64,000 bases of DNA from Piscicola geometra (GCA_943735955.1 OX030960.1:223894-287893), one strand, 5' to 3'; numbered from the stretch's first letter, positions 21,641 through 62,300 are shown. Numbers and translations are program-made. Notes: a model not told the origin generated them from the letters alone.

Positions 21641-24609
21641 CAGGGGCGGCGATCTGCGAAAAATCTTGGGGGGGGGGGGGGTCCTTCCCAGGGTTAGAAT
21701 CAAAGAACCGGTATCGGCCAATACAGTATAAGCGATACTATTTAATATTTTTTGCTTTAGTGCAAATTATTTTTGTATCAACTATTAACATTTATATCAC
21801 CAAACATTAAAAAAAAGTTAGATACTCAATAAAAATACTTTTCTATTGCCACTATGAGCGATTTGAAGAAAAACAATAGCGATTTTAGTACTTTTTATTA
21901 TTTGTCTTCTATATAAATTCAATTACAACTAGCCATCAACCCATCAAATACATTTTATAACATCTTGTTTTCCATTCATTTCTGAGTCAAATAGTTTTAA
22001 AAAATTACAAATAGATTTAAGTTTGACAAAGTTATAAACAAATGGGAAATTTTTTTGGCCCACAGTGTATATTAAGATAACATAAAATACCCTCTCTGTC
22101 TGTCCTTCTGCCCTCTCGCTAACTCCAATTTCCAAAAAGACCCCTTCGAATGTCTGACCGACTGGCAAATTCTTCTGCTAGCCTTTTTAAATCCAGACTG
22201 TCAAGTATATCCTGATGTGCATGACAAACGGCCAGTGAATTCGAGTGAGGCTGTGTCATAGTTGCACGCAACCAAGTCTTAAGACGCCGCAAAGCACTAA
22301 AAGATCTTTCTGCAGTACATGACGTTGTTGGACACACAAGCACCAACCTGATAAATCTTTCAACCTAAGGAAACAGATGTCTTTCTTCCGTGATCATAGC
22401 TTGCATTATTTTTTGCGTTTGTGCTAAAGTTCATTCTGGTCTTTAAACATAGTTAACTGTGAACAAAGACCAGTTTCATTTAACTCACGATACTGCTTGC
22501 AAATATCATGGTTCACTTCACCAGTTAGCAACATTGTCTCCAGCTGTAAGTATGAACGCAAACCAGGAGAATCTCGATTGAACCTTTCTGTGAGTTGCAT
22601 GATTGCAATGTCTATGACAGCATAATATGCTGCTCGATAATGTTCCTCTGGTGTTGTTGCTACATAAGCTGGGCACAGCCCACAATACTTTTGTGTGGCG
22701 GCTATCCCACCCGAGGTACAGCAATCGGCTCGAGATCATATGTCAAAACCATACTGTTGACATCTCTGAAAATGGCGTTAAACTGTTCATCTGGTCGTAG
22801 GCGACGCAGTTTTTGCACAACTGAATCAGTCACTTCAATCATTCCAGTGACCTTGGCACTTGCTGACTGCAATGACTTGTATAACTGTTCCAGAAGTGAA
22901 AACACCAAAACAACTATCTTGAAGGCCAGTGCAGTAGTGCCCTGTTGAAAAAAGACCTCAAGCCTTTCAACTGTTTCATCAGCAGTACCAATGAAACAAA
23001 TGATTCTAAGCTAACAAGTACCACTTCATAATGTTCAAGCACATAAGACCTTGTAGATACTCTGGTCAGCCATCTTGTGGGACAAAGAAGTTTTATACTA
23101 TACTTTTTTTCAGCGGCTCATCAGAAAAATAAATTATAAGAGACACTAAAGCATTACTAAACTGCTTCTTGACCTTGCCTGAACGATTGTACAAGCACCT
23201 AACTCTTGGACAAACTGAAGAGAATTTTTCACAAAGGGATTTGCGGCAGCTGTGTACTGGGCAACAAGATTTGCACAGTGTGCAGAACAGTGGAAAAACA
23301 ATGCAAGCGGATGCTCACTGCTGATAATAGCCTGACAACCATTATATCGTCCGTTCATGTTAGCAGCGCCGTCATAAGTCTGAGCTCTTAGTTTTTCTAT
23401 AGGTAGCATAATTCTGATCAGAACATCTTTTACTACAGCAGATAATGTTTTTCCGATCGTGTCTGGTTGGCTGAATAAACCAATAAACTGTTTATTAACA
23501 TTCAGAGCTTCATCAAAAAAACGAATGTATGTCGGTTCTTGCTCTAACCCATTGCAGTCTTGTGTGCCGTTAACCACAACACCAAACTGGCTTGATTCGG
23601 CGTTAACAGTGCACACTGTGTTTCTAATGATAGAATGAGCAAAAAGCCTCAGCATTTCTTTTCAACAGTTATGCGATATGAAACTTGTAGTTTGAATTAA
23701 CCACAACTTTAGTTAATGTTCGAAGCTTTTAGAAATTCATCAATTTTGGTTCATCTAAAAAATTGAAAGGGTCGATATTGAAGAGGACCTCAGAATCCCC
23801 CTATGAATATCGCCCATGCAAAATAAGTAGCACAATATGAATGATTTTTTTATAAAAATGTAAATCTGTCTGCTTACAAAAAGTGAACCGATATTTTCTT
23901 AAAAGCATTCTGAATGTCTGCTTGCGAAAACTGAAAAATCAGAAATTTAATTTGTATAAATATAATTCATTAATTTAAATCCATAAATATAAAAAGAAGA
24001 GTGGGTGGATGAGTATTTGAGTAAGCAAAGAATAATTTTGCTTCAGGCAGCTATCACTATAACTACGCCTACCCAAAATATATTACTAAATAAAAATTCT
24101 GTTTCATGCTATGGTTGACGATTATGCTTGTATTAAGATAGGACTTGAGAAATTATTGTATTTGAAAAACTGAGGGGGTCCATGTTAAGATGGACCCCAG
24201 GACCCACTTAGCATCGCTGCCCATACATACTCACAATGTATTACTGTATTAGCATTTTTTTATCCCATGGTTGACGATTAGGCTCGTATCAAAATGAGAG
24301 TTGAGAAATGTGTATTTTAAGAGTGGGGGGTCCTTGTAAAAGTGGACCCCAGGAAGCCCTCAGGATTCCCGCCTACGCCATAGTGATAAAAAAACTAGGT
24401 GAAGGTGTATTTCAGTAAGCAAAGAATATTTTTGTTTTAGACAACTATCACTATTACTACACATACTCACAATGTATTACTGTATAAACATTTACTTTTA
24501 TGCCATGGTTGACGATTATGCTCATATCAAAATAGAAAGTTTAAAATACAAAAATGGAAAAAAGTGGGGGGGTCCTGACCCCAGGACCCCGCCAGGATCG
24601 CAGCCCATG
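21641..24609 (-). mobile_element. Full-length decayed ZMYM1-type hAT transposon
   Basis: Left end CAGGGGCGGCGATC, right end (complement) CATGGGCTGCGATC, 12 of 14 identical. Flanking 8-mers GTCAGTAT (21633-21640) and GTCAGTAC (24610-24617) differ at one base, a hAT-type duplication. The broken transposase is on the complement at 23655-22119. The right 600 bp contains about three direct repeats of roughly 220 bp (near 24000, 24240 and 24400), each with GTTGACGATTA and GGACCCCAGGA blocks. Confidence 0.88.
22119..23655 (-). pseudogene. ZMYM1-like hAT transposase pseudogene
   Basis: Fragments on the complement run in transposase order. 23655-23146 encodes SSQFGVVVNGTQDCN and KLRAQTYDGAANMNGRYNGC, the DUF4371-like part of the RNase-H fold carrying the conserved DGAANM. 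22908-22702 encodes SDSVVQ-like and DEQFNAIFRDVNSM. Near 22650 it reads ATTPEEHYRAAYYAVIDIAI. 22346-22119 encodes SCTAERSFSALRRLKTWLRA and CHAHQDILDSLDL, the dimerisation domain. Stops and shifts between them (for example around 23100 and 22950) rule out a functional product. Confidence 0.88.
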
Positions 24610-24617
24610 GTCAGTAC

Positions 24618-25117
24618 ATTAAACATATTAAAGTAAACTTTAATGTTGAAATTAATTATTAAAATGGTGAATTTGAAACACAAGTTGGACCAACGAATGT
24701 CACAATTGACCAGTGAACTTTTCCTCCGTCAGCCAGTTTGCTGCTGAAAAGTGAAAGTCTTTCGTTGCGCAACCGTGGAGTACGGAAGTTTTGTCGGTGG
24801 AGGCCTACTTGATGGCCTAATATGTCCATCAATGTGCAGGTGGTCCTAGAAGCCATTTTAAAGATATTTTATTAGATTTTAGCCATAAATAACTCAACTA
24901 TTTAAATATACCATTTAAATTATCAATAATTATCTTGAAAAAAAAGACAAGTTTCTAAAATTGTTGTTACGAAGTTTTTAATGATATTTAATGAGTTATT
25001 TTAGTAAAGGTAAATTGATCATTTTTTAAACTGTTCAAAATGTTTTTTTTCTTGGTTAGCGATATTAAACTTGATTAGCAGTTTGTTTCTGTGGCGTTTT
25101 AAAATTATCTGTTTAAA
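24618..25117. other. 5' flank of GCN1
   Basis: About 500 bp between the hAT target duplication and the first proposed GCN1 codon; it should hold the promoter and 5' UTR. A 65-codon minus-strand frame (24856-24659) reads away from GCN1; I do not recognise it. No TATA box stands out. Confidence 0.45.
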
Positions 25118-50358
<25,241 letters not shown>

Positions 50359-50366
50359 GTTCGTAG

Positions 50367-53300
50367 TGCCGTAAGATAACTGCTGCAAGATAACTGCCGT
50401 AAGATAACTGCTGCAAGATAACTGCTGCAAGATAACTGCTGCAAGATAACTGCTGCAAGATAACTGCTGCAAGATAACTGCTGCAAGATAACTGCTGCAA
50501 GATAACTGCTGCAAGATAACTGCTGTAAGATAACTGCTGCAAGATAACTGCTGCAAGATAACTGCTGCAAGATAACTGCTGCAAGATAACTGCTGTAAGG
50601 TAACTGCTGCAATATAACTGCTGCAATATAACTGCTGCAAGATAACTGCTGCAAGATAACTGCTGCAAGATAACTGCTGCCAGATAACTGCTGCAAGATA
50701 ACTGCTGCAATATAACTGCTGCAAGATAACTGCTGCAAGATAACTGCTGCAATATAACTGCTGCAAGATAACCGCCGTAAGATAACTGCTGCAAGATAAC
50801 TGCTGCAATATAACTTCTGCAAGATAACTGCTGCAAGATAACTGCTGCAATATAACTGATGCAAGATAACTGCTGCAAGATAACTGCTGCAAGATAACTG
50901 CTGCAAGATAACTGCTGCCAGATAACTGCTGCAAGATAACTGCTGCAAGATAACTGCTGTAAGATAACTGCTGCAAGATAACTGCTGCAAGATAACTGCT
51001 GCAAGATAACTGCTGTAAGATAACTGCTGCCAGATAACTGCTGCAAGATAACTGCTGTAAGATAACTGCTGTAAGATAACTGCTGCAAGATAACTGCTGC
51101 AAGGTAACTGCTGTAAGATAACTGCTGTAAGATAACTGCTGCAAGATAACTGCTGCAAGATAACTGCTGCAAGGTAACTGCTGCAAGATAACTGCTGTAA
51201 GATAACTGCTGCAAGATAACTGCTGCAAGGTAACTGCTGCAAGATAACTGCTGCCAGATAACTGCTGCCAGATAACTGCTGCAAGATAACTGCTGCAAGA
51301 TAACTGCTGCAATATAACTGATGCAAGATAACTGCTGCAAGATAACTGCTGCAAGATAACTGCTGCAAGATAACTGCTGTAAGATAACTGCTGCAAGATA
51401 ACTGCTGCAAGATAACTGCTGCAAGATAACTGCTGTAAGATAACTGCTGCAAGATAACTGCTGCAAGGTAACTGCTGCAAGATAACTGCTGCAAGATAAC
51501 TGCTGCAAGATAACTGCTGTAAGATAACTGCTGCAAGATAACTGCTGCAAGGTAACTGCTGCAAGATAACTGCTGTAAGGTAACTGCTGCAATATAACTG
51601 CTGCAATATAACTGCTGCAAGATAACTGCTGCAAGATAACTGCTGCCAGATAACTGCTGCAATATAACTGCTGCAAGATAACTGCTGCAAGATAACTGCT
51701 GCAATATAACTGCTGCAAGATAACCGCCGTAAGATAACTGCTGCAAGATAACTGCTGCAATATAACTGATGCAAGATAACTGCTCCAAGATAACTGCTCC
51801 AAGATAACTGCTGCCAGATAACTGCTGCAAGATAACTGCTGTAAGATAACTGCTGCAAGATAACTGCTGCAAGATAACTGCTGTAAGATAACTGCTGCCA
51901 GATAACTGCTGCAAGATAACTGCTGTAAGATAACTGCTGTAAGATAACTGCTGCAAGATAACTGCTGCAAGATAACTGCTGCAAGGTAACTGCTGTAAGA
52001 TAACTGCTGTAAGATAACTGCTGCAAGATAACTGCTGCAAGATAACTGCTGCAAGGTAACTGCTGCAAGATAACTGCTGCAAGATAACTGCTGCAAGATA
52101 ACTGCTGCAAGGTAACTGCTGCAAGATAACTGCTGCAAGATAACTGCTGCAAGGTAACTGCTGCAAGATAACTGCTGCAAGATAACTGCTACAAGATAAC
52201 TGCTACAAGATAACTGCTGCCAGATAACTGCTGCAAGATAACTGCTGCAAGATAACTGCTGCCAGATAACTGCTGCAATATAACTGCTGCAAGATAACTG
52301 CTGCAAGATAACTGCTGCAATATAACTGCTGCAAGATAACCGCTGTAAGATAACTGCTGCAAGGTAACTGCTGCAAGATAACTGCTGCAAGATAACTGCT
52401 GTAAGATAACTGCTGCAAGATAACAGCTGCAATATAACTTCTGCAAGATAACTGCTGCAAGATAACTGCTGCAATATAACTGCTGCAAGATAACTGCTGT
52501 AAGATAACTGCTGTAAGATAACTGCTGCAAGATAACTGCTGTAAGATAACTGCTGCAAGATAACTGCTGTAAGATAACTGCTGTAAGATAACTGCTGTAA
52601 GATAACTGCTGTAAGATAACTGCTGCCAGATAACTGCTGCAAAATAACTGCTGTAAGATAACTACTGCAAGATAACTGCTGCAAGATAACTGCTGCAAGA
52701 TAACTGCTGCAAGATAACTGCTGTAAGATAACTGCTGCAAGATAACTGCTGCAAGATAATTGCTGCAAGATAACTGCTGCAAGATAACTACTGCAAGATA
52801 ACTGCTGCAATATAACTGCTGCAAGATAACTGCTGCAAGATAACTGCTGTAAGATAACTGCTGCAAGATAACAGCTGCAATATAACTTCTGCAAGATAAC
52901 TGCTGCAGTATAACTGCTGCAAGATAACTGCTGTAAGATAACTGCTGTAAGATAACTGCTGCCAGATAACTGCTGCAAGATAACTGCTGTAAGATAACTG
53001 CTGCAAGATAACTGCTGCAAGATAACTGCTGTAAGATAACTGCTGTAAGATAACTGCTGCAAGATAACTGCTGCAAGATAACTGCTGCAAGATAACTGCT
53101 GTAAGATAACTGCTGCAAGATAACTGCTGTAAGATAACTGCTGCAAGATAACTGCTGCAAGATAATTGCTGCAAGATAACTGCTGTAAGATAACTGCTGT
53201 AAGATAACTGCTGCAAGATAACTGCTGCAAGATAACTGCTGTAAGATAACTGCTGTAAGATAACTGCTGCAAGATAACTGCTGCAAGATAACTGCTGCAA

Positions 53301-56300
53301 GGTAACTGCTGTAAGATAACTGCTGCAAGATAACTGCTGCAAGGTAACTGCTGCAAGATAACTGCTGCAAGATAACTGCTGCAAGATAACTGCTGCAAGG
53401 TAACTGCTGCAAGATAACTGCTGCAAGATAACTGCTGCAAGATAACTGCTGCCAGATAACTGCTGCAAGATAACTGCTGCAAGATAACTGCTGCAAGATA
53501 ACTGCTGCAAGATAACTGCTGCCAGATAACTGCTGCAAGATAACTGCTGCAAGATAACTGCTGCAAGATAACTGCTGTAAGATAACTGCTGCCAGATAAC
53601 TGCTGCAAGATAACTGCTGTAAGATAACTGCTGTAAGATAACTGCTGCAAGATAACTGCTGCAAGATAACTGCTGCAAGGTAACTGCTGTAAGATAACTG
53701 CTGTAAGATAACTGCTGCAAGATAACTGCTGCAAGATAACTGCTGCAAGGTAACTGCTGCAAGATAACTGCTGTAAGATAACTGCTGCAAGATAACTGCT
53801 GCAAGGTAACTGCTGCAAGATAACTGCTGCAAGATAACTGCTGCCAGATAACTGCTGCCAGATAACTGCTGCAAGATAACTGCTGCAAGATAACTGCTGC
53901 AATATAACTGATGCAAGATAACTGCTGCAAGATAACTGCTGCAAGATAACTGCTGTAAGATAACTGCTGCAAGATAACTGCTGCAAGATAACTGCTGTAA
54001 GATAACTGCTGCAAGATAACTGCTGCAAGGTAACTGCTGCAAGATAACTGCTGCAAGATAACTGCTGCAAGATAACTGCTGCAAGATAACTGCTGTAAGA
54101 TAACTGCTGCAAGGTAACTGCTGCAAGATAACTGCTGTAAGGTAACTGCTGCAATATAACTGCTGCAATATAACTGCTGCAAGATAACTGCTGCAAGATA
54201 ACTGCTGCAAGATAACTGCTGCCAGATAACTGCTGCAAGATAACTGCTGCAATATAACTGCTGCAAGATAACTGCTGCAAGATAACTGCTGCAATATAAC
54301 TGCTGCAATATAACTGATGCAAGATAACTGCTCCAAGATAACTGCTGCAAGATAACTGCTGCAAGATAACTGCTGCAAGATAACTGCTGTAAGATAACTG
54401 CTGCAAGATAACAGCTGCAATATAACTTCTGCAAGATAACTGCTGCAGTATAACTGCTGCAAGATAACTGCTGTAAGATAACTGCTGTAAGATAACTGCT
54501 GCCAGATAACTGCTGCAAGATAACTGCTGTAAGATAACTGCTGCAAGATAACTGCTGTAAGATAACTGCTGTAAGATAACTGCTGCAAGATAACTGCTGC
54601 AAGATAACTGCTGCAAGATAACTGCTGTAAGATAACTGCTGCAAGATAACTGCTGTAAGATAACTGCTGCAAGATAACTGCTGCAAGATAATTGCTGCAA
54701 GATAACTGCTGTAAGATAACTGCTGTAAGATAACTGCTGCAAGATAACTGCTGCAAGATAACTGCTGTAAGATAACTGCTGCAAGATAACTGCTGCAAGA
54801 TAACTGCTGCAAGGTAACTGCTGCAAGATAACTGCTGCAAGATAACTGCTGCAAGGTAACTGCTGCAAGATAACTGCTGCAAGATAACTGCTGCAAGATA
54901 ACTGCTGCAAGACAACTGCTGCAAGGTAACTGCTGCAAGATAACTGCTGCAAGATAACTGCTGCAAGATAACTGCTGCCAGATAACTGCTGCAAGATAAC
55001 TGCTGCAAGATAACTGCTGCAAGATAACTGCTGCAAGATAACTGCTGCCAGATAACTGCTGCAAGATAACTGCTGCAAGATAACTGCTGCAAGATAACTG
55101 CTGCAAGATAACTGCTGTAAGATAACTGCTGCCAGATAACTGCTGCAAGATAACTGCTGTAAGATAACTGCTGTAAGATAACTGCTGCAAGATAACTGCT
55201 GCAAGATAACTGCTGCAAGGTAACTGCTGTAAGATAACTGCTGTAAGATAACTGCTGCAAGATAACTGCTGCAAGATAACTGCTGCAAGGTAACTGCTGC
55301 AAGATAACTGCTGTAAGATAACTGCTGCAAGATAACTGCTGCAAGGTAACTGCTGCAAGATAACTGCTGCAAGATAACTGCTGCCAGATAACTGCTGCCA
55401 GATAACTGCTGCAAGATAACTGCTGCAAGATAACTGCTGCAATATAACTGATGCAAGATAACTGCTGCAAGATAACTGCTGCAAGATAACTGCTGTAAGA
55501 TAACTGCTGCAAGATAACTGCTGCAAGATAACTGCTGCAAGATAACTGCTGTAAGATAACTGCTGCAAGATAACTGCTGCAAGGTAACTGCTGCAAGATA
55601 ACTGCTGCAAGATAACTGCTGTAAGATAACTGCTGCAAGATAACTGCTGCAAGGTAACTGCTGCAAGATAACTGCTGTAAGGTAACTGCTGCAATATAAC
55701 TGCTGCAATATAACTGCTGCAAGATAACTGCTGCAAGATAACTGCTGCCAGATAACTGCTGCAAGATAACTGCTGCAATATAACTGCTGCAAGATAACTG
55801 CTGCAAGATAACTGCTGCAATATAACTGCTGCAATATAACTGATGCAAGATAACTGCTCCAAGATAACTGCTGCAAGATAACTGCTGCAAGATAACTGAT
55901 GCAAGATAACTGCTCCAAGATAACTGCTGCAAGATAACTGCTGCAAGATAACTGCTGCCAGATAACTGCTGCAAGATAACTGCTGCAAGATAACTGCTGT
56001 AAGATAACTGCTGCAAGATAACTGCTGCAAGATAACTGCTGTAAGATAACTGCTGCCAGATAACTGCTGCAAGATAACTGCTGTAAGATAACTGCTGTAA
56101 GATAACTGCTGCAAGATAACTGCTGCAAGATAACTGCTGCAAGGTAACTGCTGTAAGATAACTGCTGTAAGATAACTGCTGCAAGATAACTGCTGCAAGA
56201 TAACTGCTGCAAGGTAACTGCTGCAAGATAACTGCTGCAAGATAACTGCTGCAAGATAACTGCTGCAAGGTAACTGCTGCAAGATAACTGCTGCAAGATA

Positions 56301-59300
56301 ACTGCTGCAAGGTAACTGCTGCAAGATAACTGCTGCAAGATAACTGCTGCCAGATAACTGCTGCAAGATAACTGCTGCAAGATAACTGCTACAAGATAAC
56401 TGCTGCCAGATAACTGCTGCAAGATAACTGCTGCAAGATAACTGCTGCAAGATAACTGCTGCCAGATAACTGCTGCAATATAACTGCTGCAAGATAACTG
56501 CTGCAAGATAACTGCTGCAATATAACTGCTGCAAGATAACCGCTGTAAGATAACTGCTGCAAGGTAACTGCTGCAAGATAACTGCTGCAATATAACTGAT
56601 GCAAGATAACTGCTGCAAGATAACTGCTGCAAGATAACTGCTGCAATATAACTGATGCAAGATAACTGCTGCAAGATAACTGCTGTAAGATAACTGCTGC
56701 AAGATAACTGCTGTAAGATAACTGCTGCAAGATAACTGCTGTAAGATAACTGCTGTAAGATAACTGCTGTAAGATAACTGCTGTAAGATAACTGCTGCCA
56801 GATAACTGCTGCAAAATAACTGCTGTAAGATAACTACTGCAAGATAACTGCTGCAAGATAACTGCTGCAAGATAACTGCTGTAAGATAACTGCTGCAAGA
56901 TAACTGCTGCAAGATAATTGCTGCAAGATAACTGCTGCAAGATAACTGCTGCAAGATAACTGCTGCAATATAACTGCTGCAAGATAACTGCTGCAAGATA
57001 ACTGCTGTAAGATAACTGCTGCAAGATAACAGCTGCAATATAACTTCTGCAAGATAACTGCTGCAGTATAACTGCTGCAAGATAACTGCTGTAAGATAAC
57101 TGCTGTAAGATAACTGCTGCCAGATAACTGCTGCAAGATAACTGCTGTAAGATAACTGCTGCAAGATAACTGCTGCAAGATAACTGCTGTAAGATAACTG
57201 CTGCAAGATAACTGCTGCAAGATAACTGCTGCAAGATAACTGCTGTAAGATAACTGCTGCAAGATAACTGCTGTAAGATAACTGCTGCAAGATAACTGCT
57301 GCAAGATAATTGCTGCAAGATAACTGCTGTAAGATAACTGCTGTAAGATAACTGCTGCAAGATAACTGCTGCAAGATAACTGCTGTAAGATAACTGCTGT
57401 AAGATAACTGCTGCAAGATAACTGCTGCAAGATAACTGCTGCAAGGTAACTGCTGTAAGATAACTGCTGCAAGATAACTGCTGCAAGATAACTGCTGCAA
57501 GGTAACTGCTGCAAGATAACTGCTGCAAGATAACTGCTGCAAGATAACTGCTGCAAGATAACTGCTGCAAGATAACTGCTGCAAGATAACTGCTGCAAGA
57601 TAACTGCTGCCAGATAACTGCTGCAAGATAACTGCTGCAAGATAACTGCTGCAAGATAACTGCTGCCAGATAACTGCTGCAAGATAACTGCTGCAAGATA
57701 ACTGCTGCAAGATAACTGCTGTAAGATAACTGCTGCCAGATAACTGCTGCAAGATAACTGCTGTAAGATAACTGCTGTAAGATAACTGCTGCAAGATAAC
57801 TGCTGCAAGATAACTGCTGCAAGGTAACTGCTGTAAGGTAACTGCTGCAAGATAACTGCTGCAAGATAACTGCTGCCAGATAACTGCTGCCAGATAACTG
57901 CTGCAAGATAACTGCTGCAATATAACTGATGCAAGATAACTGCTGCAAGATAACTGCTGCAAGATAACTGCTGTAAGATAACTGCTGCAAGATAACTGCT
58001 GCAAGATAACTGCTGCAAGATAACTGATGCAAGATAACTGCTGCAAGATAACTGCTGCAAGGTAACTGCTGCAAGATAACTGCTGCAAGATAACTGCTGT
58101 AAGATAACTGCTGTAAGATAACTGCTGCAAGATAACTGCTGCAAGGTAACTGCTGCAAGATAACTGCTGTAAGGTAACTGCTGCAATATAACTGCTGCAA
58201 TATAACTGCTGCAATATAACTGCTGCAAGATAACTGCTGCAAGATAACTGCTGCAAGATAACTGCTGCAAGATAACTGCTGCAATATAACTGCTGCAAGA
58301 TAACTGCTGCAAGATAACTGCTGCAATATAACTGCTGCAAGATAACCGCCGTAAGATAACTGCTGCAAGATAACTGCTGCAATATAACTGATGCAAGATA
58401 ACTGCTCCAAGATAACTGCTGCAAGATAACTGCTGCAAGATAACTGCTGCCAGATAACTGCTGCAAGATAACTGCTGCAAGATAACTGCTGTAAGATAAC
58501 TGCTGCAAGATAACTGCTGCAAGATAACTGCTGCAAGATAACTGCTGTAAGATAACTGCTGCCAGATAACTGCTGCAAGATAACTGCTGTAAGATAACTG
58601 CTGTAAGATAACTGCTGCAAGATAACTGCTGCAAGATAACTGCTGCAAGGTAACTGCTGTAAGATAACTGCTGTAAGATAACTGCTGCAAGATAACTGCT
58701 GCAAGATAACTGCTGTAAGATAACTGCTTCAAGATAACTGCTGCAAGGTAACTGCTGCAAGATAACTGCTGCAAGATAACTGCTGTAAGATAACTGCTGC
58801 AAGATAACTGCTGCAAGGTAACTGCTGCAAGATAACTGCTGTAAGGTAACTGCTGCAATATAACTGCTGCAAGATAACTGCTGCAAGATAACTGCTGCCA
58901 GATAACTGCTGCAAGATAACTGCTGCAATATAACTGCTGCAAGATAACTGCTGCAAGATAACTGCTGCAATATAACTGCTGCAATATAACTGATGCAAGA
59001 TAACTGCTCCAAGATAACTGCTGCAAGATAACTGCTGCAAGATAACTGATGCAAGATAACTGCTCCAAGATAACTGCTGCAAGATAACTGCTGCAAGATA
59101 ACTGCTGCCAGATAACTGCTGCAAGATAACTGCTGCAAGATAACTGCTGTAAGATAACTGCTGCAAGATAACTGCTGCAAGATAACTGCTGTAAGATAAC
59201 TGCTGCCAGATAACTGCTGCAAGATAACTGCTGTAAGATAACTGCTGTAAGATAACTGCTGCAAGATAACTGCTGCAAGATAACTGCTGCAAGGTAACTG

Positions 59301-62300
59301 CTGTAAGATAACTGCTGTAAGATAACTGCTGCAAGATAACTGCTGCAAGATAACTGCTGCAAGGTAACTGCTGCAAGATAACTGCTGCAAGATAACTGCT
59401 GCAAGATAACTGCTGCAAGGTAACTGCTGCAAGATAACTGCTGCAAGATAACTGCTGCAAGGTAACTGCTGCAAGATAACTGCTGCAAGATAACTGCTGC
59501 CAGATAACTGCTGCAAGATAACTGCTGCAAGATAACTGCTGCAAGATAACTGCTGCAAGATAACTGCTGCAAGATAACTGCTACAAGATAACTGCTGCCA
59601 GATAACTGCTGCAAGATAACTGCTGCAAGATAACTGCTGCAAGATAACTGCTGCCAGATAACTGCTGCAATATAACTGCTGCAAGATAACTGCTGCAAGA
59701 TAACTGCTGCAATATAACTGCTGCAAGATAACCGCTGTAAGATAACTGCTGCAAGGTAACTGCTGCAAGATAACTGCTGCAATATAACTGATGCAAGATA
59801 ACTGCTGCAAGATAACTGCTGCAAGATAACTGCTGCAATATAACTGATGCAAGATAACTGCTGCAAGATAACTGCTGTAAGATAACTGCTGCAAGATAAC
59901 TGCTGTAAGATAACTGCTGCAAGATAACTGCTGTAAGATAACTGCTGTAAGATAACTGCTGTAAGATAACTGCTGCCAGATAACTGCTGCAAAATAACTG
60001 CTGTAAGATAACTACTGCAAGATAACTGCTGCAAGATAACTGCTGCAAGATAACTGCTGTAAGATAACTGCTGCAAGATAACTGCTGCAAGATAATTGCT
60101 GCAAGATAACTGCTGCAAGATAACTGCTGCAAGATAACTGCTGCAATATAACTGCTGCAAGATAACTGCTGCAAGATAACTGCTGCAAGATAACTGCTGT
60201 AAGATAACTGCTGCAAGATAACAGCTGCAATATAACTTCTGCAAGATAACTGCTGCAGTATAACTGCTGCAAGATAACTGCTGTAAGATAACTGCTGTAA
60301 GATAACTGCTGCCAGATAACTGCTGCAAGATAACTGCTGTAAGATAACTGCTGCAAGATAACTGCTGCAAGATAACTGCTGTAAGATAACTGCTGCAAGA
60401 TAACTGCTGCAAGATAACTGCTGCAAGATAACTGCTGTAAGATAACTGCTGCAAGATAACTGCTGTAAGATAACTGCTGCAAGATAACTGCTGCAAGATA
60501 ATTGCTGCAAGATAACTGCTGTAAGATAACTGCTGTAAGATAACTGCTGCAAGATAACTGCTGCAAGATAACTGCTGTAAGATAACTGCTGTAAGATAAC
60601 TGCTGCAAGATAACTGCTGCAAGATAACTGCTGCAAGGTAACTGCTGTAAGATAACTGCTGCAAGATAACTGCTGCAAGATAACTGCTGCAAGGTAACTG
60701 CTGCAAGATAACTGCTGCAAGATAACTGCTGCAAGATAACTGCTGCAAGATAACTGCTGCAAGGTAACTGCTGCAAGATAACTGCTGCAAGATAACTGCT
60801 GCAAGATAACTGCTGCCAGATAACTGCTGCAAGATAACTGCTGCAAGATAACTGCTGCCAGATAACTGCTGCAAGATAACTGCTGCAAGATAACTGCTGC
60901 AAGATAACTGCTGTAAGATAACTGCTGCCAGATAACTGCTGCAAGATAACTGCTGTAAGATAACTGCTGTAAGATAACTGCTGCAAGATAACTGCTGCAA
61001 GATAACTGCTGCAAGGTAACTGCTGTAAGGTAACTGCTGCAAGATAACTGCTGCAAGATAACTGCTGCCAGATAACTGCTGCCAGATAACTGCTGCAAGA
61101 TAACTGCTGCAATATAACTGATGCAAGATAACTGCTGCAATATAACTGCTGCAAGATAACTGCTGTAAGATAACTGCTGCAAGATAACTGCTGCAAGATA
61201 ACTGATGCAAGATAACTGCTGTAAGATAACTGCTGCAAGATAACTGCTGCAAGGTAACTGCTGCAAGATAACTGCTGCAAGATAACTGCTGTAAGATAAC
61301 TGCTGCAAGATAACTGCTGCAAGGTAACTGCTGCAAGATAACTGCTGTAAGGTAACTGCTGCAATATAACTGCTGCAATATAACTGCTGCAATATAACTG
61401 CTGCAAGATAACTGCTGCAAGATAACTGCTGCAAGATAACTGCTGCAATATAACTGCTGCAAGATAACTGCTGCAAGATAACTGCTGCAATATAACTGCT
61501 GCAAGATAACCGCCGTAAGATAACTGCTGCAAGATAACTGCTGCAATATAACTGATGCAAGATAACTGCTCCAAGATAACTGCTGCAAGATAACTGCTGC
61601 AAGATAACTGCTGCCAGATAACTGCTGCAAGACAACTGCTGCAAGGTAACTGCTGCAAGATAACTGCTGCAAGATAACTGCTGCAAGATAACTGCTGCAA
61701 GATAACTGCTGCAAGATAACTGCTGCAAGATAACTGCTGCAAGATAACTGCTGCCAGATAACTGCTGCAAGATAACTGCTGCAAGATAACTGCTGCAAGA
61801 TAACTGCTGTAAGATAACTGCTGCCAGATAACTGCTGCAAGATAACTGCTGTAAGATAACTGCTGTAAGATAACTGCTGCAAGATAACTGCTGCAAGATA
61901 ACTGCTGCAAGGTAACTGCTGTAAGATAACTGCTGTAAGATAACTGCTGCAAGATAACTGCTGCAAGATAACTGCTGCAAGGTAACTGCTGCAAGATAAC
62001 TGCTGTAAGATAACTGCTGCAAGATAACTGCTGCAAGGTAACTGCTGCAAGATAACTGCTGCAAGATAACTGCTGCCAGATAACTGCTGCCAGATAACTG
62101 CTGCAAGATAACTGCTGCAAGATAACTGCTGCAATATAACTGATGCAAGATAACTGCTGCAAGATAACTGCTGCAAGATAACTGCTGCAAGATAACTGCT
62201 GTAAGATAACTGCTGCAAGATAACTGCTGCAAGATAACTGCTGCAAGATAACTGCTGTAAGATAACTGCTGCAAGATAACTGCTGCAAGATAACTGCTGT

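Noticed and set aside
24659..24856. 65-codon minus-strand frame just upstream of GCN1
   Set aside because: No recognisable domain; it could be chance. Divergent transcription from the GCN1 promoter cannot be excluded, but nothing in the sequence supports a protein.
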